Source: Sacculina carcini (lineage: Eukaryota; Arthropoda; Thecostraca; Sacculinidae). Taken from it: a stretch of DNA of 64,000 nucleotides. Each line of letters opens with the position of its first letter. The stretch's first letter is position 1. Shown here piece by piece: positions 36,136-51,237 of the stretch. The notes beneath the pieces are model-generated. The model was given only the letters and a program-made list of their open reading frames with translations, searched no databases and was not told the DNA's origin. Both the position numbers and the translations under genes were made by a program. The stretch spans positions 7,342,499 through 7,406,498 of the forward strand of contig OU696591.1 in NCBI GenBank assembly GCA_916048095.2, written 5' to 3'.

Positions 36136-39100
36136 AACAACTGGGGCGGCAGTAGCACGTGCAATCACAACACCATCTTGTGTTCGTCTCGTACTCGTAA
36201 CGCAGCCAGCAGCATCACAGGTGCCCGCCTCACAACATCACGAGTTGAGGCTCTCATCTCATTTTCCTGTTGTGTGCAATAAGCTGGTCATGAGGTTGTG
36301 CAATGTCGCTGACAACATGAGCATATATACAATAATAACTATACAATAATACTTTGCACGGCGAATATTGTGACGACAAGCTCTTTCTTCAGTGGAAGTG
36401 TACATTTTGTCATCAATGTTTACTCATTGAATTGCAACGTTCCGGCATGTCTTGTGTGTGCGGACTTGTCTGTTTGCTGACGTAATGATGTTGATGATGA
36501 TGATGATGTTGAAGGACGAGTGAATGGTGGCGAGGATGCAGCAGTGCGTGAGTGGATCTGTCGTGGTGATGTGGCAAAGCTGGAGAAATTGGTGCTGACA
36601 GGCAGGAGACAGCGCCTGCTTGTCTATCAGAACACTTCCCTCGCGCATCAACACTGCCACAACTTCTTCTCCAGCCTGCCCGCTCTCCTGGTACTGTACT
36701 GTATCACTTGTCTGTTATTCTGCCGCTGTACTGTACTGTATCACTTGTTTGTTATTCTGCCGCTGTACTGTACTGTATCACTTGTCTGTTATTCTGCCAC
36801 TCTACTGTACTGTATCACTTGTCTGTTATTCTGCCACTGTACTGTACTGTATCACTTGTCTGTTATTCTGTCACTGTACTGTATCACTTGTTTGTTATTC
36901 TGCCGCTGTACTGTACTGTATCACTTGTCTGTTATTCTGCCACTCTACTGTACTGTATCACTTGTCTGTTATTCTGCCACTGTACTGTATCACTTGTCTG
37001 TTATTCTGTCACTGTACTGTACTGTATCACTTGTCTGTTATTCTATCACTGTACTGTACTGTATCACTTGTCTGTTATTCTGCCGCTGTACTGTACTGTA
37101 TCACTTGTCTGTTATTCTGCCACTGTACTGTACTGTATCACTTGTCTGTTATTCTGCCGCTGTACTGTACTGTTTCACTTGTGTGTTCTTCTGCCACTGT
37201 ACTGTACTGTATCACTTGTTTGTTATTCTGCCACTCTACTGTACTGTACCACTTGTCTGTTATTCTGTCACTCTACTGTATCACTTGTCTGTTATTCTGA
37301 CACTCTACTGTACTGTATCACTTGTCTGTTATTCTGCCACTGTACTGTATCACTTGTTTGTTATTCTGCCACTCTACTGTACTGTATCACTTGTCTGTTA
37401 TTCTGTCACTGTACTGTACTGTATCACTTGTCTGTTATTCTGTCACTCTACTGTACTGTATCACTTGTCTGTTATTCTCTCACTGTACTGTACTGTATCA
37501 CTTGTCTGTTATTCTGCCACTCTACTGTACTGTATCACTTGTCTGTTATTCTGTCACTGTACTGTACTGTATCACTTGTCTGTTATTCTGTCACTGTACT
37601 GTACTGTATCACTTGTCTGTTATTCTGTCACTGTACTGTACTGTATCACTTGTCTGTTATTCTGCCACTCTACTGTACTGTATCACTTGTCTGTTATTCT
37701 GTCACTGTACTGTACTGTATCACTTGTCTGTTATTCTGTCACTGTACTGTACTGTATCACTTGTCTGTTATTTTGCCACTGTACTGTACTGTATCACTTG
37801 TCTGTTATTCTGTCACTGTACTGTACTGTATCACTTGTCTGTTATTCTGTCACTCTACTGTACTGTATCACTTGTCTGTTATTCTGCCACTGTACTGTAC
37901 TGTATCACTTGTCTGTTATTCTGCCACTGTACTGTACTGTATCACTTGTCTGTTATTCTGTCACTGTACTCTACTGTATCACTTGTCTGTTATTCTGTCA
38001 CTGTACTGTATCATTCAGGCGCGTAATTAGCATGTGTAAAATCGCTGGACAATGAGCGCTCGCCATTTTGTGTTTGTGTTTTGAGCAATGTACACATCTT
38101 CAGGTACTGACACTGGTAATTATCAATGAGTCCTCTCTCACACGAACACTGTACCATTGCAGCTTTATTAAGCAACATGGCAGCTGGCAACTTGATTGTG
38201 TTAATGTACAACATTGTCCTGATTTAGTTGAAACAACCAGTGTCATACCGGTATCAAATATGTTTGTGTTGTTTCAAATGACAGGCAGATTGACAAACAA
38301 GATGCAGTTAGAATAGCAAAACACTAACAGTGCGTGATCATTGAAGTCTGGGTGTTCAGGCACTTGAAACTGGATAAATAGGCAGGCAAAAAAGCACAAT
38401 AAAACACCACAATTGGCAAATATAGGCACTTATTAAAACTGAAATAATCATAAAAATTAATGAGTTATTTGGATTAAACATACTGGTTTTTGTTTTTACA
38501 CAAAATAACAACTATTTCAACGTTTTTGAAAGCAAAATTGTGTCCACGGCAGACAACAGAACTTAAAAAGTTAACAGAAGTTACAAATATATATTTAAAA
38601 TGAGGAAAAATATTTGTATCTAAATAAGACTCAGATCCAACGTTTTGGCCTTCAGTGACCTTATACTTATTAAAGTTGCATAAAATGTTCAGTTTTTTAG
38701 TGCGCTTCTGAGTTCTACCTGTACAGCACTCCTATTCTCACCAGGAATTGGATTTATGCTATGTTTAGCGCTCATATTTCGCTTGTACACATTTTTTATT
38801 AAAATCATGTGAATTAATTCATTTCGTATTTTTTTTGTTAAAATAGTTAAGACTTTGGATAAAGTTGTAAAATCGGCATTTATATAGAGAAACTCTTAAA
38901 ATGTAGGCAACTAAAGTCATTTATGGCATTTTGCCTCAACATCCGGTATTAATGATTATTGTACGTTGTGTGTGTGCTTGCCTGTTTTTGCAGACAAAAG
39001 TCGATAAATTGGTGAAGTGTGCGGAAGTAGGCGATCTGAAAACACTGAAGTTATTATTGGATGACGAGAAATACGCCAAGTTGCGTGACTCTAATGGAAA

Positions 39101-42100
39101 CAGTCTTCTACAAATCGCCATCAATAACGGACACGCCGAAATTGTCGCTTATTTGATGGACAAATACGCCGTCACAGTCAATATGACCGACCCGGTGAGT
39201 TCAGCATGGTGACTCGATCTTAAAAACCATCAACACACAGCTTCAGTGATTATAGTGATTCACGCAATAAATCGCCATATTTCTAACACTGTGTTCCGCT
39301 TCCGCACCCCGCTTATATGCACTGTTCATTGAGGGATCTGTAATTCTTCACTAATATCCATTTTAATCGGCCAATTCGGTCGACGTCGGTGCTGGATGTT
39401 CTAGAAAACAAAATCAAACTCATTATTGCACGATCATTAATTACTCCATGATTCCTCATTACTGCACGATCATTAATTACTCCATGATTCCTCATTACTG
39501 CACGATCATTAATTACTCCATGATTCCTCATTACTGCACGATCATTAATTACTCCATGATTCCTCATTATTGCACGATCATTAATTACTCCATGATTCCT
39601 CATTATTGCACGATCATTAATTACTCCATGATTCCTCATTACTGCACGATCATTAATTACTCCATTATTCCTCATTACTGCACGATCATTAATTACTCCA
39701 TTATTCCTCATTACTGCACGATCATTAATTACTCCATTATTCCTCATTACTGCACGATCATTAATTACTCCATTATTCCTCATTACTGCACGATCATTAA
39801 TTACTCCATGATTCCTCATTACTGCACGATCATTAATTACTCCATGATTCCTCATTACTGCACGATCATTAATTACTCCATGATTCCTCATTACTGCACG
39901 ATCATTAATTACTCCATGATTCCTCATTACTGCACGATCATTAATTACTCCATGATTCCTCATTATTGCACGATCATTAATTACTCCATTATTCCTCATT
40001 ACTGCACGATCATTAATTACTCCATTATTCCTCATTACTGCACGATCATTAATTACTCCATTATTCCTCATTACTGCACGATCATTAATTACTCCATGAT
40101 TCCTCATTATTGCACGATCATTAATTACTCCATTATTCCTCATTATTGCACGATCATTAATTACTCCATTATTCCTCATTATTGCACGATCATTAATTAC
40201 TCCATTATTCCTCATTACTGCACGATCATTAATTACTCCATTATTCCTCATTACTGCACGATCATTAATTACTCCATTATTCCTCATTATTGCACGATCA
40301 TCAATTACTCCATGATTCCTCATTACTGCACGATCATTAATTACTCCATTATTCCTCATTATTGCACGATCATTAATTACTCCATTGTTCCTCATTACTG
40401 CACGATCATTAATTACTCCATGATTCCTCATTACTGCACGATCATTAATTACTCCATTATTCCTCATTACTGCACGATCATTAATTACTCCATTATTCCT
40501 CATTACTGCACGATCATTAATTACTCCATGATTCCTCATTACTGCACGATCATTAATTACTCCATGATTCCTCATTATTGCACGATCATTAATTACTCCA
40601 TGATTCCTCATTACTGCACGATCATTAATTACTCCATTATTCCTCATTATTGCACGATCATTAATTACTCCATGATTCCTCATTACTGCACGATCATTAA
40701 TTACTCCATGATTCCTCATTACTGCACGATCATCAATTACTCCATTATTCCTCATTATTGCACGATCATCAATTACTCCATGATTCCTCATTACTGCACG
40801 ATCATTAATTACTCCATTATTCCTCATTATTGCACGATCATTAATTACTCCATTGTTCCTCATTACTGCACGATCATTAATTACTCCATGATTCCTCATT
40901 ACTGCACGATCATTAATTACTCCATTATTCCTCATTACTGCACGATCATTAATTACTCCATTATTCCTCATTACTGCACGATCATTAATTACTCCATGAT
41001 TCCTCATTACTGCACGATCATTAATTACTCCATGATTCCTCATTATTGCACGATCATTAATTACTCCATGATTCCTCATTACTGCACGATCATTAATTAC
41101 TCCATTATTCCTTATTACTGCACGATCATTAATTACTCCATGATTCCTCATTACTGCACGATCATTAATTACTCCATGATTCCTCATTACTGCACGATCA
41201 TTAATTACTCCATGATTACTCATTACTGCACGATCATTAATTACTCCATTATTCCTCATTACTGCACGATCATTAATTACTCCATGATTCCTCATTACTG
41301 CACGATCATTAATTACTCCATTATTCCTCATTACTGCACGATCATTAATTACTCCATGATTCCTCATTATTGCACGATCATTAATTACTCCATGATTACT
41401 CATTACTGCACGATCATTAATTACTCCATTATTCCTCATTACTGCACGATCATTAATTACTCCATTATTCCTCATTATTGCACGATCATTAATTACTCCA
41501 TTATTCCTCATTACTGCACGATCATTAATTACTCCATTATTCCTCATTACTGCACGATCATTAATTACTCCATTATTCCTCATTACTGCACGATCATTAA
41601 TTACTCCATGATTACTCATTACTGCACGATCATTAATTACTCCATTATTCCTCATTACTGCACGATCATTAATTACTCCATTATTCCTCATTACTGCACG
41701 ATCATTAATTACTCCATGATTCCTCATTATTGCACGATCATCAATTACTCCATGATTCCTCATTATTGCACGATCATTAATTACTCCATGATTCCTCATT
41801 ACTGCACGATCATTAATTACTCCATTATTCCTCATTACTGCACGATCATTAATTACTCCATTATTCCTCATTACTGCACGATCATTAATTACTCCATGAT
41901 TCCTCATTATTGCACGATCATTAATTACTCCATGATTCCTCATTACTGCAAGATCATTAATTACTCCATGATTCCTCATTACTGCACGATCATTAATTAC
42001 TCCATGATTCCTCATTATTGCACGATCATCAATTACTCCATGATTCCTCATTATTGCACGATCATCAATTACTCCATGATTCCTCATTACTGCACGATCA

Positions 42101-45100
42101 TTAATTACTCCATGATTCCTCATTACTGCACGATCATTAATTACTCCATTATTCCTCATTATTGCACGATCATTAATTACTCCATTATTCCTCATTACTG
42201 CACGATCATTAATTACTCCATTATTCCTCATTACTGCACGATCATTAATTACTCCATGATTCCTCATTACTGCACGATCATTAATTACTCCATGATTCCT
42301 CATTATTGCACGATCATTAATTACTCCATTATTCCTCATTACTGCACGATCATTAATTACTCCATGATTCCTCATTATTGCACGATCATCAATTACTCCA
42401 TGATTCCTCATTACTGCACGATCATTAATTACTCCATGATTCCTCATTACTGCACGATCATTAATTACTCCATTATTCCTCATTATTGCACGATCATTAA
42501 TTACTCCATTATTCCTCATTATTGCACGATCATTAATTACTCCATTATTCCTCATTACTGCACGATCATTAATTACTCCATTATTCCTCATTATTGCACG
42601 ATCATTAATTACTCCATTATTCCTCATTACTGCACGATCATTAATTACTCCATGATTCCTCATTACTGCACGATCATTAATTACTCCATGATTCCTCATT
42701 ACTGCACGATCATTAATTACTCCATGATTCCTCATTATTGCACGATCATTAATTACTCCATTATTCCTCGTTCATCTGTGTCCTCTCTTCCTCTCTTCCA
42801 CTTCCAGCTTCTCATCAGTTTGTCACGTGCAATGTGCGTAGCCACTGCATGATGCACCTTATAGCTCCTTCCTGCATCACTTTGTCTGCTTTGTGAGCTA
42901 TTTATAAGATATAGAAGTAATAATAAATGATATATAGAAACAAGTGTTTGCATTTAAAACAATACAGCACAAACGACACAAAAACGAATACTTTACTAAG
43001 AATATGTTAAGAGACATGGCATACACTGATGAAACAAATTGAAATTTTTTATTAAACAATGAAAAGACTGTTTTTGAACTGGGTGAAAATACTTCTGAAC
43101 GGAATGTGGATATGAACGCTGAGTTTTTATTATAATAGGTAATTATGATGTGTGATTGACCAGGCATTTAGTTAACATTACTTGAATATACTTGTGATGG
43201 ATCAAGAATATGTGATATATGAGTCTTATTTTGCCTATTTATTATTTTATTTTATTTTTTGCTTGCATTTTTAGCTTTTACTCACGCTCAATTTTTTATG
43301 ATTAAATTTTTAGCGAGCAAACGCACATATTTGGCGAAGGATTATGGCTGTTTTTTCGTGCTTGGCAATTTTTACGTCAGTTGTTTCGAGTGTCAGCGTG
43401 CAGATTTGGTGTGCGCTAGCTCAGTTGATCTGCCTGTGTGGGCAGGAAGCGCCGAGGAATAAAAGAATCGACCTGTACCCAGACGTTCCATCAACTATCC
43501 GTCGCCACACTGGACGACAGCAGACAGCTTATAAAACTCATCTGCAACGCATGCGCAACTCACGACACCGTCGCATGAACAGTGTCCTCGAAGCTCAGGC
43601 CTATCTCACCGATCCGCTGCCTCCAATCGGAGCAAGAAGGAAGTGTGAGCGCGTCAAGGCGAGAGTCAGCTGCTACTGGTCGCCGGAACAACAGCACAAT
43701 CTGTCTGTGCACGGCACCAAGCTGCGACTGAGACTGCGCCGTCGATGCAGAAGCGAAGACTCATTGTGGCCGCGTCCCGTGCTCGACCAGACCAACTTCA
43801 CAAGTGGCAAACACAGAGATCTCTCGCAGGACTCTGGCGCTGTGCTGGATGACTCGGTTCATAGCGAAGCAGCCATGATGGTGGACCAGATGCCCTCAAT
43901 AACTCGTGATCATATCAATTGTCATGGCAGAAACGACTCACAATGTGATGGCGGTCCCATTAAGACCAGCTTTCCAGGCGTTCAAGACTCCAGTTTATCG
44001 CAATGCAAACAGGAGTCATGCCAAGCAGATATATCAAGTGCCTCTTGTTCAAATTACAATTGCATATTATATATGCCATATCTGCAACAAATAGCGCATA
44101 ATATCATCGAGAAAGAAATAGAGCATTTATCTGAGCAGCTGCTGCTGGATGAAATAGCACAATCGCTGGTCTCCAGAGCGATATCAAGGGCGTGTCATTC
44201 ACGCGACAATCAACGACATCCACACACATTCACTAACTAAACAACACTGCACCATTCCGTGAAACCCCGCCAATGACATGACAACATCTGTTATCTGTTA
44301 ACATTTATTGTTGTTGTTGTTATGCACCTGTTATCATTTATTGTTATCTATTCACTCATTTATCACGCTGTTCAATACATATACTGTAGTTTTGTGAGAG
44401 CATGGATATATACCTATGTATGTAATTTATGTTACGCAAAATGTTATGTGTATATTGACATTGATTTTACTGTGTGTTGACAATTTATAGGACATAAAAA
44501 GAGGTTGAATTTCAATATTAAAATAGATGTTGAGACGGCGGATTCTCAGTGATGATAGACTTATACCATTAAATGAGGACGTAAACATGAAAGTCTAGTG
44601 TTTATACGCAATATCACGTGCATTGCTACCATCACGCACCACAGCAATATTGTGCATAATTAATATTTATCATATTAGCGTGTTGTGTAGTGATAGTTGT
44701 GTGTTGAGTTGGTTACATTACATTTCACCAGCTAGATCTTGAATCTTTCATCACTGCGAGGTTGACACTGGTGCTGCTGTGTGAGTGTGTATGCTATGTG
44801 CGTGTATATGTGTGTATGTGTATGCTATGTGCGTATATATGTGTGTATGTGTATGCTATGTGCGTGTATATGTGTGTATGTGTATGCGCGTGGTGTATGG
44901 TGTGTGTATAGGTGTGTGGTGTATGATGTATAGGTATAGGTATAGGTATGTGATGAGTGTATAGGTGTTTGTGGTGTATAGGTGTGTATAGGTATGATGT
45001 GTGTATATGTATGATGTGTGTATAGGTATGATGTGTGTATAGGTGTATGGAGTGTGGTGTATGGAGTGTGGTGTATGTAAGGTGTATAGGTGTGTATAGG

Positions 45101-45253
45101 TATGATGTGTGTATAGGTGTATGATGTGTGTGGTGTATGGAGTGTATGGTGTTTGCGTGCCTTGTTTCATATTGATCTACATTGCGTGTTTGGAATTGTG
45201 TGCGTGAGTGTGGGTCTTCTCCATATGTGTTCTGCTGATTGACATATACGTGT

Positions 45254-45322
<69 letters not shown>

Positions 45323-45729
45323 TGTGTGTATGTGTGTGAGTGTGTGAGTGTGTATGTGTGTGTGTGTGAGTGTGTGTATGTGTGACCGACAAAATTATTG
45401 ACTAACTGAACGAGATCCATTAAGTGACGTCATGGAGTTAACAACAGTCTAACTTGTCGATCAATACCGTGCAGATAACCAAAATACAGGTGATCTAGTA
45501 CTTCATCAGAACGACCACACTAGAAGTGCTGCACAACATTATTGTATAAATAACAATTGAATAAATATGAATGTAAAAATATATATCGCAGCCGACACAA
45601 ATTTATGTCAAGTTTAACAGGATACATTGATAATAACTGTGTCACCTGTGTCTCTGTGTGTGTCTGTGTCTGTGTGTGTGTCTGTGTGTCTGTGTGTGTG
45701 TCTGTGTCTGTGTCTGTGTGTGTGTGTCT

Positions 45730-45761
<32 letters not shown>

Positions 45762-45789
45762 CTGTGTCTGTGTGTGTGTGTGTGTGTCT

Positions 45790-45834
<45 letters not shown>

Positions 45835-46961
45835 TGTGTCTGTGTCTGTGTCTGTGTGTGTTTGTGTGAGTGTTTGTGTGTGTGTTTGTGTGTGTAGTGC
45901 ATGTTCATCAAACACAAATTTTTGTGAGATAAAAACACACATAATTATTTGATTCGCGACAGGCTGTTGTATCATATTCATTGGCTGGCTGACACGTGAG
46001 AAAAACAAGAGGAAGAGGAGAGACAGGGACAGAATGAATGAGAATTATCAATAGAGGTTTTGTAAATACCGAGACGTACAGTCGGAAAATGAATTGTCAT
46101 ATAATTTTTTTATTTGACTGGCAATATTAGCAAGAGATGTGATCTATAAAACTGTTGACAATTGTTCTGTTTCACATCGGATGGCTTGACAATATTTTAA
46201 ACATATTCTGGTTGTATACTGATGTGATTATTGTGCAAATTGAATATTGCGGTAATTATGTATAATTTATTACCCATTACTCGAACATTAATTTCATGTT
46301 TCATTTACATTTGTTCTGGTCTGTTTGGAGTCATTAGACTGGCTGTGCCTGCATTCGCATGTGCTTGTTTGTGTGTGTGCTTGTGGGTCAGATGGGTCGT
46401 TCTGTCCTGCATTTGTGCGCCATCAAGATGAGACAGGCAGAGCAATATGCTCCCGGTCTAGAGACTGGGCAGACAGATGAGAAGGTGGCGTGTTGGCAGC
46501 GGTTATATGATGCTCTGGTACAGGCGGGAGTGAATGTGCGAGCTCGTGATGTCACAGGCAGAACAGCACAATATTACCTCCACTACGACACTGCGACCGC
46601 GAGACACAAGTGTGACACAGTGAGCCTCGTGCGACCGTCGGAACCAGGTCAATATCACACCTGCTAACACACTGTGAGTTTATGTACACTGTGATATAAT
46701 GTCGCATGTGTACTCAGCAAAAGAGAGTTGTTCAATGAAGCGCAGTTTGAATGGTAGCAGTGAATTGATTGTATTCAAGAAGTCAGGCGAATTGTGTTGG
46801 CAGCTGTTTCGCACGCGAAAATTCGCAGTTGGATTCACGGATGTCGTGTGGACAAGTTGAGCGAGCTGGTGATGGTGGGACAGGGACACAGACTGCTCCA
46901 GGAAACAGCGGCTCCTGGTCGAGTGAACAACTTTCTGCTGTCTGTGCCATCGACAATGGTA

Positions 46962-46999
<38 letters not shown>

Positions 47000-49900
47000 A
47001 TGTGTAATGTGCAGTCACTGTGTCGGTCACTGTTGAGCAGGTATACTAGCAGAATACTGACAGCTAAAATTCATCACATAATGGTAATATATATCACGCC
47101 ATGTTACTCCCAGTTTGCTGCTAATATGCAACCGATGCTCTATAAGAAACAGACTTCAATTACAACCATTGAGGAGAAATAGTGATAGAAACTGCATGTA
47201 TGCACGATGACAAGACAATTTGCCTGCGTAACCGCTAACATTGTGATTTTAACTGAGTTTTCATGCACTGCACTTTTCTAGGCGAGAATTCGTCAAATAC
47301 ACGAGGCGGTGGTTCGTGGAGATATAGAGCACGTGCGAGCATTGTGTGACAATAATGAGCATCTGATAGCAGCGCAGGATCAACACGGTCTGAACATCAT
47401 ACACAAGGTGTGTGTTTCAGCTGCCAGCAAGCATGTGATGAAGCAAGTATTGTGTCAGTACGCCAGAATCAGCCAGTCGTATGAACACACACACACACAC
47501 ATTGGTAGGTTGACGCTAAATGTGTTAGTAATCAAGAATATTTGATTTAACAAATTTCTTCCAGTCCCTCGCCTCCTGCAAAGGCAGCACATTACATTAG
47601 AACACTAAACCTAACCTAACCTAAAATCTATGAAAATATAGAAACGTTTTTGTTCGTTTTTAAGCATTTTCTTTGAATAAATTAGCTCAATTTAATGTTC
47701 TTGAATCCTTACACATTTAGCCCAGACCACATTGGTATAACTCAGTGTAGAAATCAAGTGTCAGTGAGTGAATGGTGGCAGTATTGTGGACAAGCAGACA
47801 ATGTTGTGTTACTGTCAGGCGGCAGGTGTGGCTCGCAGTGAACTGGTGCAGTACTTGATAACAACAGCTCGCGCCTGTCTGCACTGCAGTGATCATTATC
47901 TCAGACATCCGCTGCACTACGCGGCAATAAGCGGCGACCAGTCAGTGTTCAGCATGATGGTGCAGGCCGGGGCGGATGAGCTGCATCGAGACATGGTGAA
48001 ACCCACATATCAGGCTGTCTTCCACACTCATCCCGTCTACTCAAGTACAAGGAGGTGTCCGCTTTTCGACAACAGCGAACACCTCCCGATTTTTTGCATA
48101 TTATTAAGCAATTTCATCAGTATTTTCCCAGTTTATCCCCTAGAAAGTGATTGTAAATATGGAAAAACTATGAAAGTGAAAAACACATTAATTTTGGAAC
48201 AGTTAGCACTAGTTGCGAGCTTGAATTATCCTCGAAAGTCAAACTGTGACCACAAGTTGAGCAATAGATCTCTCAAGAGTCGTGCAGTCTCCCAAGATCT
48301 GCCTTATTCGTCTTGTTTGAGGCGTAGTTGTGTGAATGAAATGCACCCGTCAAGGTAGAATGACATTATCTGCACTATATCGGACCAAGAGTGATATCAA
48401 CCCACCCAGATATCACAATAAAATATATTTATTAACTTACCTATTTCGTATGCTAAATTTGGAGAAGATGTACTGAATGGTAGTGTGGCTGTTCTACAAT
48501 TCAGATTATTATGGGTCACAACCACGATTCAACTAGGGTCTGAACAGGGTTATTAACCAGTTTAATATGCGTGTTCAGTACGGCTGTATTGCCAGCAGCT
48601 ACCGTAGTCAGGAGCAACGGCAGCAGCAAGAACTGATGCGTCATCTCATCGCGCAAGTGCCCTCGGCTCCAAGAACCAAACCAGCCACATCCAGCGGCAA
48701 CAAGGCGCAACTTCATCGCAGAAAGAATAATCCTCGGCTGCCTCGAGTATCGTTGACCCGACCTTGCAAGGTTTTTATCACCACATTCAGGCATATTATC
48801 GCTTTGTTTTCACTTTGTTTTCGCTTTGTTTTCGCTTTGTTTTGTGGACTCCGTGGTGCAGTTGTTAGCACACCCGCCTCACAAGCGGGGGGTCCGTGGT
48901 TCGAAACCCGGCGGAGCAGAATTTCATTGGGCGAATTCTATAATCCAACAGCCCCTGTCCACCCAGCAGAAAATGATGGTACCAGATATCAGTCATGAGT
49001 TGTGCCATGCATTCTGGGGAGGTGACCCTCTCTAATACGTCTTACGTCCTTGTGGCGTCATAGCGTGGAGAGGGTCGGTTCTGCGGTGGCAGCGAGCTGC
49101 ACGGCGCACGCCTATGTGTTCATAAGCTTCGGCTTCTTCCCGTGTAGCAGCTGTCACTTAGGCATTTAACCTTTTAACCTTTAACTGCCATCTTGAGTCT
49201 GTTTCACAAGTATCACCCTCAATATTCAGGTGTATCATCGCGTCAAGTCTTCGATTGTCTTCCAGCATGTTAAGATGGGCGTAGATCCTGAGGGTGTCAT
49301 TATTATACAGTTAATTATGCCCCGACAAATTAGCTGAGGGGAATGAATATGTTATTATACCCCTGATAATTCTGTTGAGCTCAGTTCATTGGGTATATTA
49401 TCATCAAACCCAGCAAAGCAACAGGATAACAATACACGACAAGTATATGTAATATACTTTTCATTCAGGTATGTGTGATGTAATTGAAGGGGCCGAAAAT
49501 GGTTGAGGGTCTCATGGTCTAATGATAGCCATCCCTGAACCCTAATGCTCGGGGCTCGGGGGTGATAGCCATCATCATCAGGGGCTCTGGGGGTGATGAT
49601 GGCCATCACCCCCGAGCCCCTGCATGCTGGGCCAATATCAGTGGGGACACAGTACATGTCGGTGTGTGCATTCAGAACGACATTGTTCGACTGCACCTGG
49701 CTGTTTCATCAGGCGATCTAGTCGGTGTGCAGGCAATAACCCGAGGATACGGCACCAGCTCCGTGCCTCTGGCCCGCCTTCTGGCCAGTAAGAGCGACGA
49801 GGCTCGCACGCCCCTGCACGTGGCAGCTACACTCGGTCACCTGCCACTAGTACAGCACCTCGTGCACCTGTCACCACCGCAGATCAACGCACTGGACCAG

Positions 49901-51206
49901 GTGATTGCCAGTCCGCCAGTCAGCTTGATCTTCCATCTGCTTTCATTCACAAACTCACCAGATTTTCTATGATGACTGTCTATAAAACCAATTAATTCTA
50001 CAATAAATATTGTTCACTATTTCGGTATATAATTAGTGCATACATTCATGAATGAAAATTGAATACATAAAATATATACCTTATTATTTGTTTATATTTT
50101 AGCACAGCACTCCACTAGTTTGTAGAATTATCTGTATGACGATCTGGTGGACCTGCTGGATTCATGCCTGACAGATATCATTCATTCTGTGTTGCAGAAA
50201 TCTAGAACGCCTCTGCATCTTGCAGCAATTCATGCCAGTAACCATGGCAACAATGACGTTTACACTCATCTCATTAAATCTGGCTCCGATAAAAACCTGC
50301 CAGATGTTGTGAGTGTCAGTTATGTACGGGTGAAATGATTAATTGTCACGTGATTACACGATATTTCTTGGTCAAATCAAATTACTCATTGCACTCAGCA
50401 GTGTTTGAAAGCATAATCTAGTCTTTAGTAGATATCATGCTTACATTGAATTTAAATACTGTTATTGACAGTTTCAATCAAAGAGGTTACAAATGCGTCT
50501 TCACAAAATGTTGGAGAATATCTGAAATATAATTTGACATAACACAGGATGGAAGAACAGCTGAACAATACCTGACCGAGCGCAATGATGAGGGAGGTGG
50601 TGTTATGAAACCAGCACGTGATGTTCCAACTCCACAAGAAGCGATCAAGAAACAAGAAGCGATCAAGACCGAATCAACAAGAACTAGTGGTCGCGGCGTT
50701 ATTGATGAGCGGCTGGTGAGCGAGGCAGTGTTGAGCGGTAGAGCGAGCGATGTTCAAGACAGAAGAGTGAGCGATGCAGAACTACAACAACTGATAGATA
50801 CTGTTCCTTACATCATGGCAAGTCTTGACATGTCTGCTATCACACATCATATTCAAGTATCAATTGCAGCCACTTCTCACTGGAAAATCTCAATTGTATG
50901 TGATAAAAATGTTGAACAATGAACATAACATCAATTATTACATTCACCACATTGTATTAACAACATCCTGTTAAATTTCACATTATTCCCGCGTGTGCTC
51001 AATTATATATTAATCTGATTTATAATTAAGAATAATCATCCTCTGACGGTTACACACACACATACATACACATACATAAACACATACATACACATACACA
51101 GATACATGCTGATATACACATACAGGCTCAAGATGAACGTCCAAGGCTGAACGAAGTTAAGGGTTGAATCAAGTGCAAGTGTTGACACAGTGGCTGTGTG
51201 TCTGTA

Positions 51207-51237
<31 letters not shown>

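Noticed and set aside
36520-38055. Frames of 230-510 residues with ITCLLFCH repeats, apparently membrane-like
   Set aside because: Artefact of the 37-bp array; hydrophobicity comes from its base composition. Only 36542-36690 is an exon.
39425-42770. CRISPR-like regular array
   Set aside because: Units are contiguous with no spacers, in a eukaryotic intron.
39313-42852. Open frames of more than 1100 residues on both strands
   Set aside because: They are produced by the 36-bp minisatellite, whose unit is a multiple of three and stop-free; they lack splice context and non-repeat sequence.
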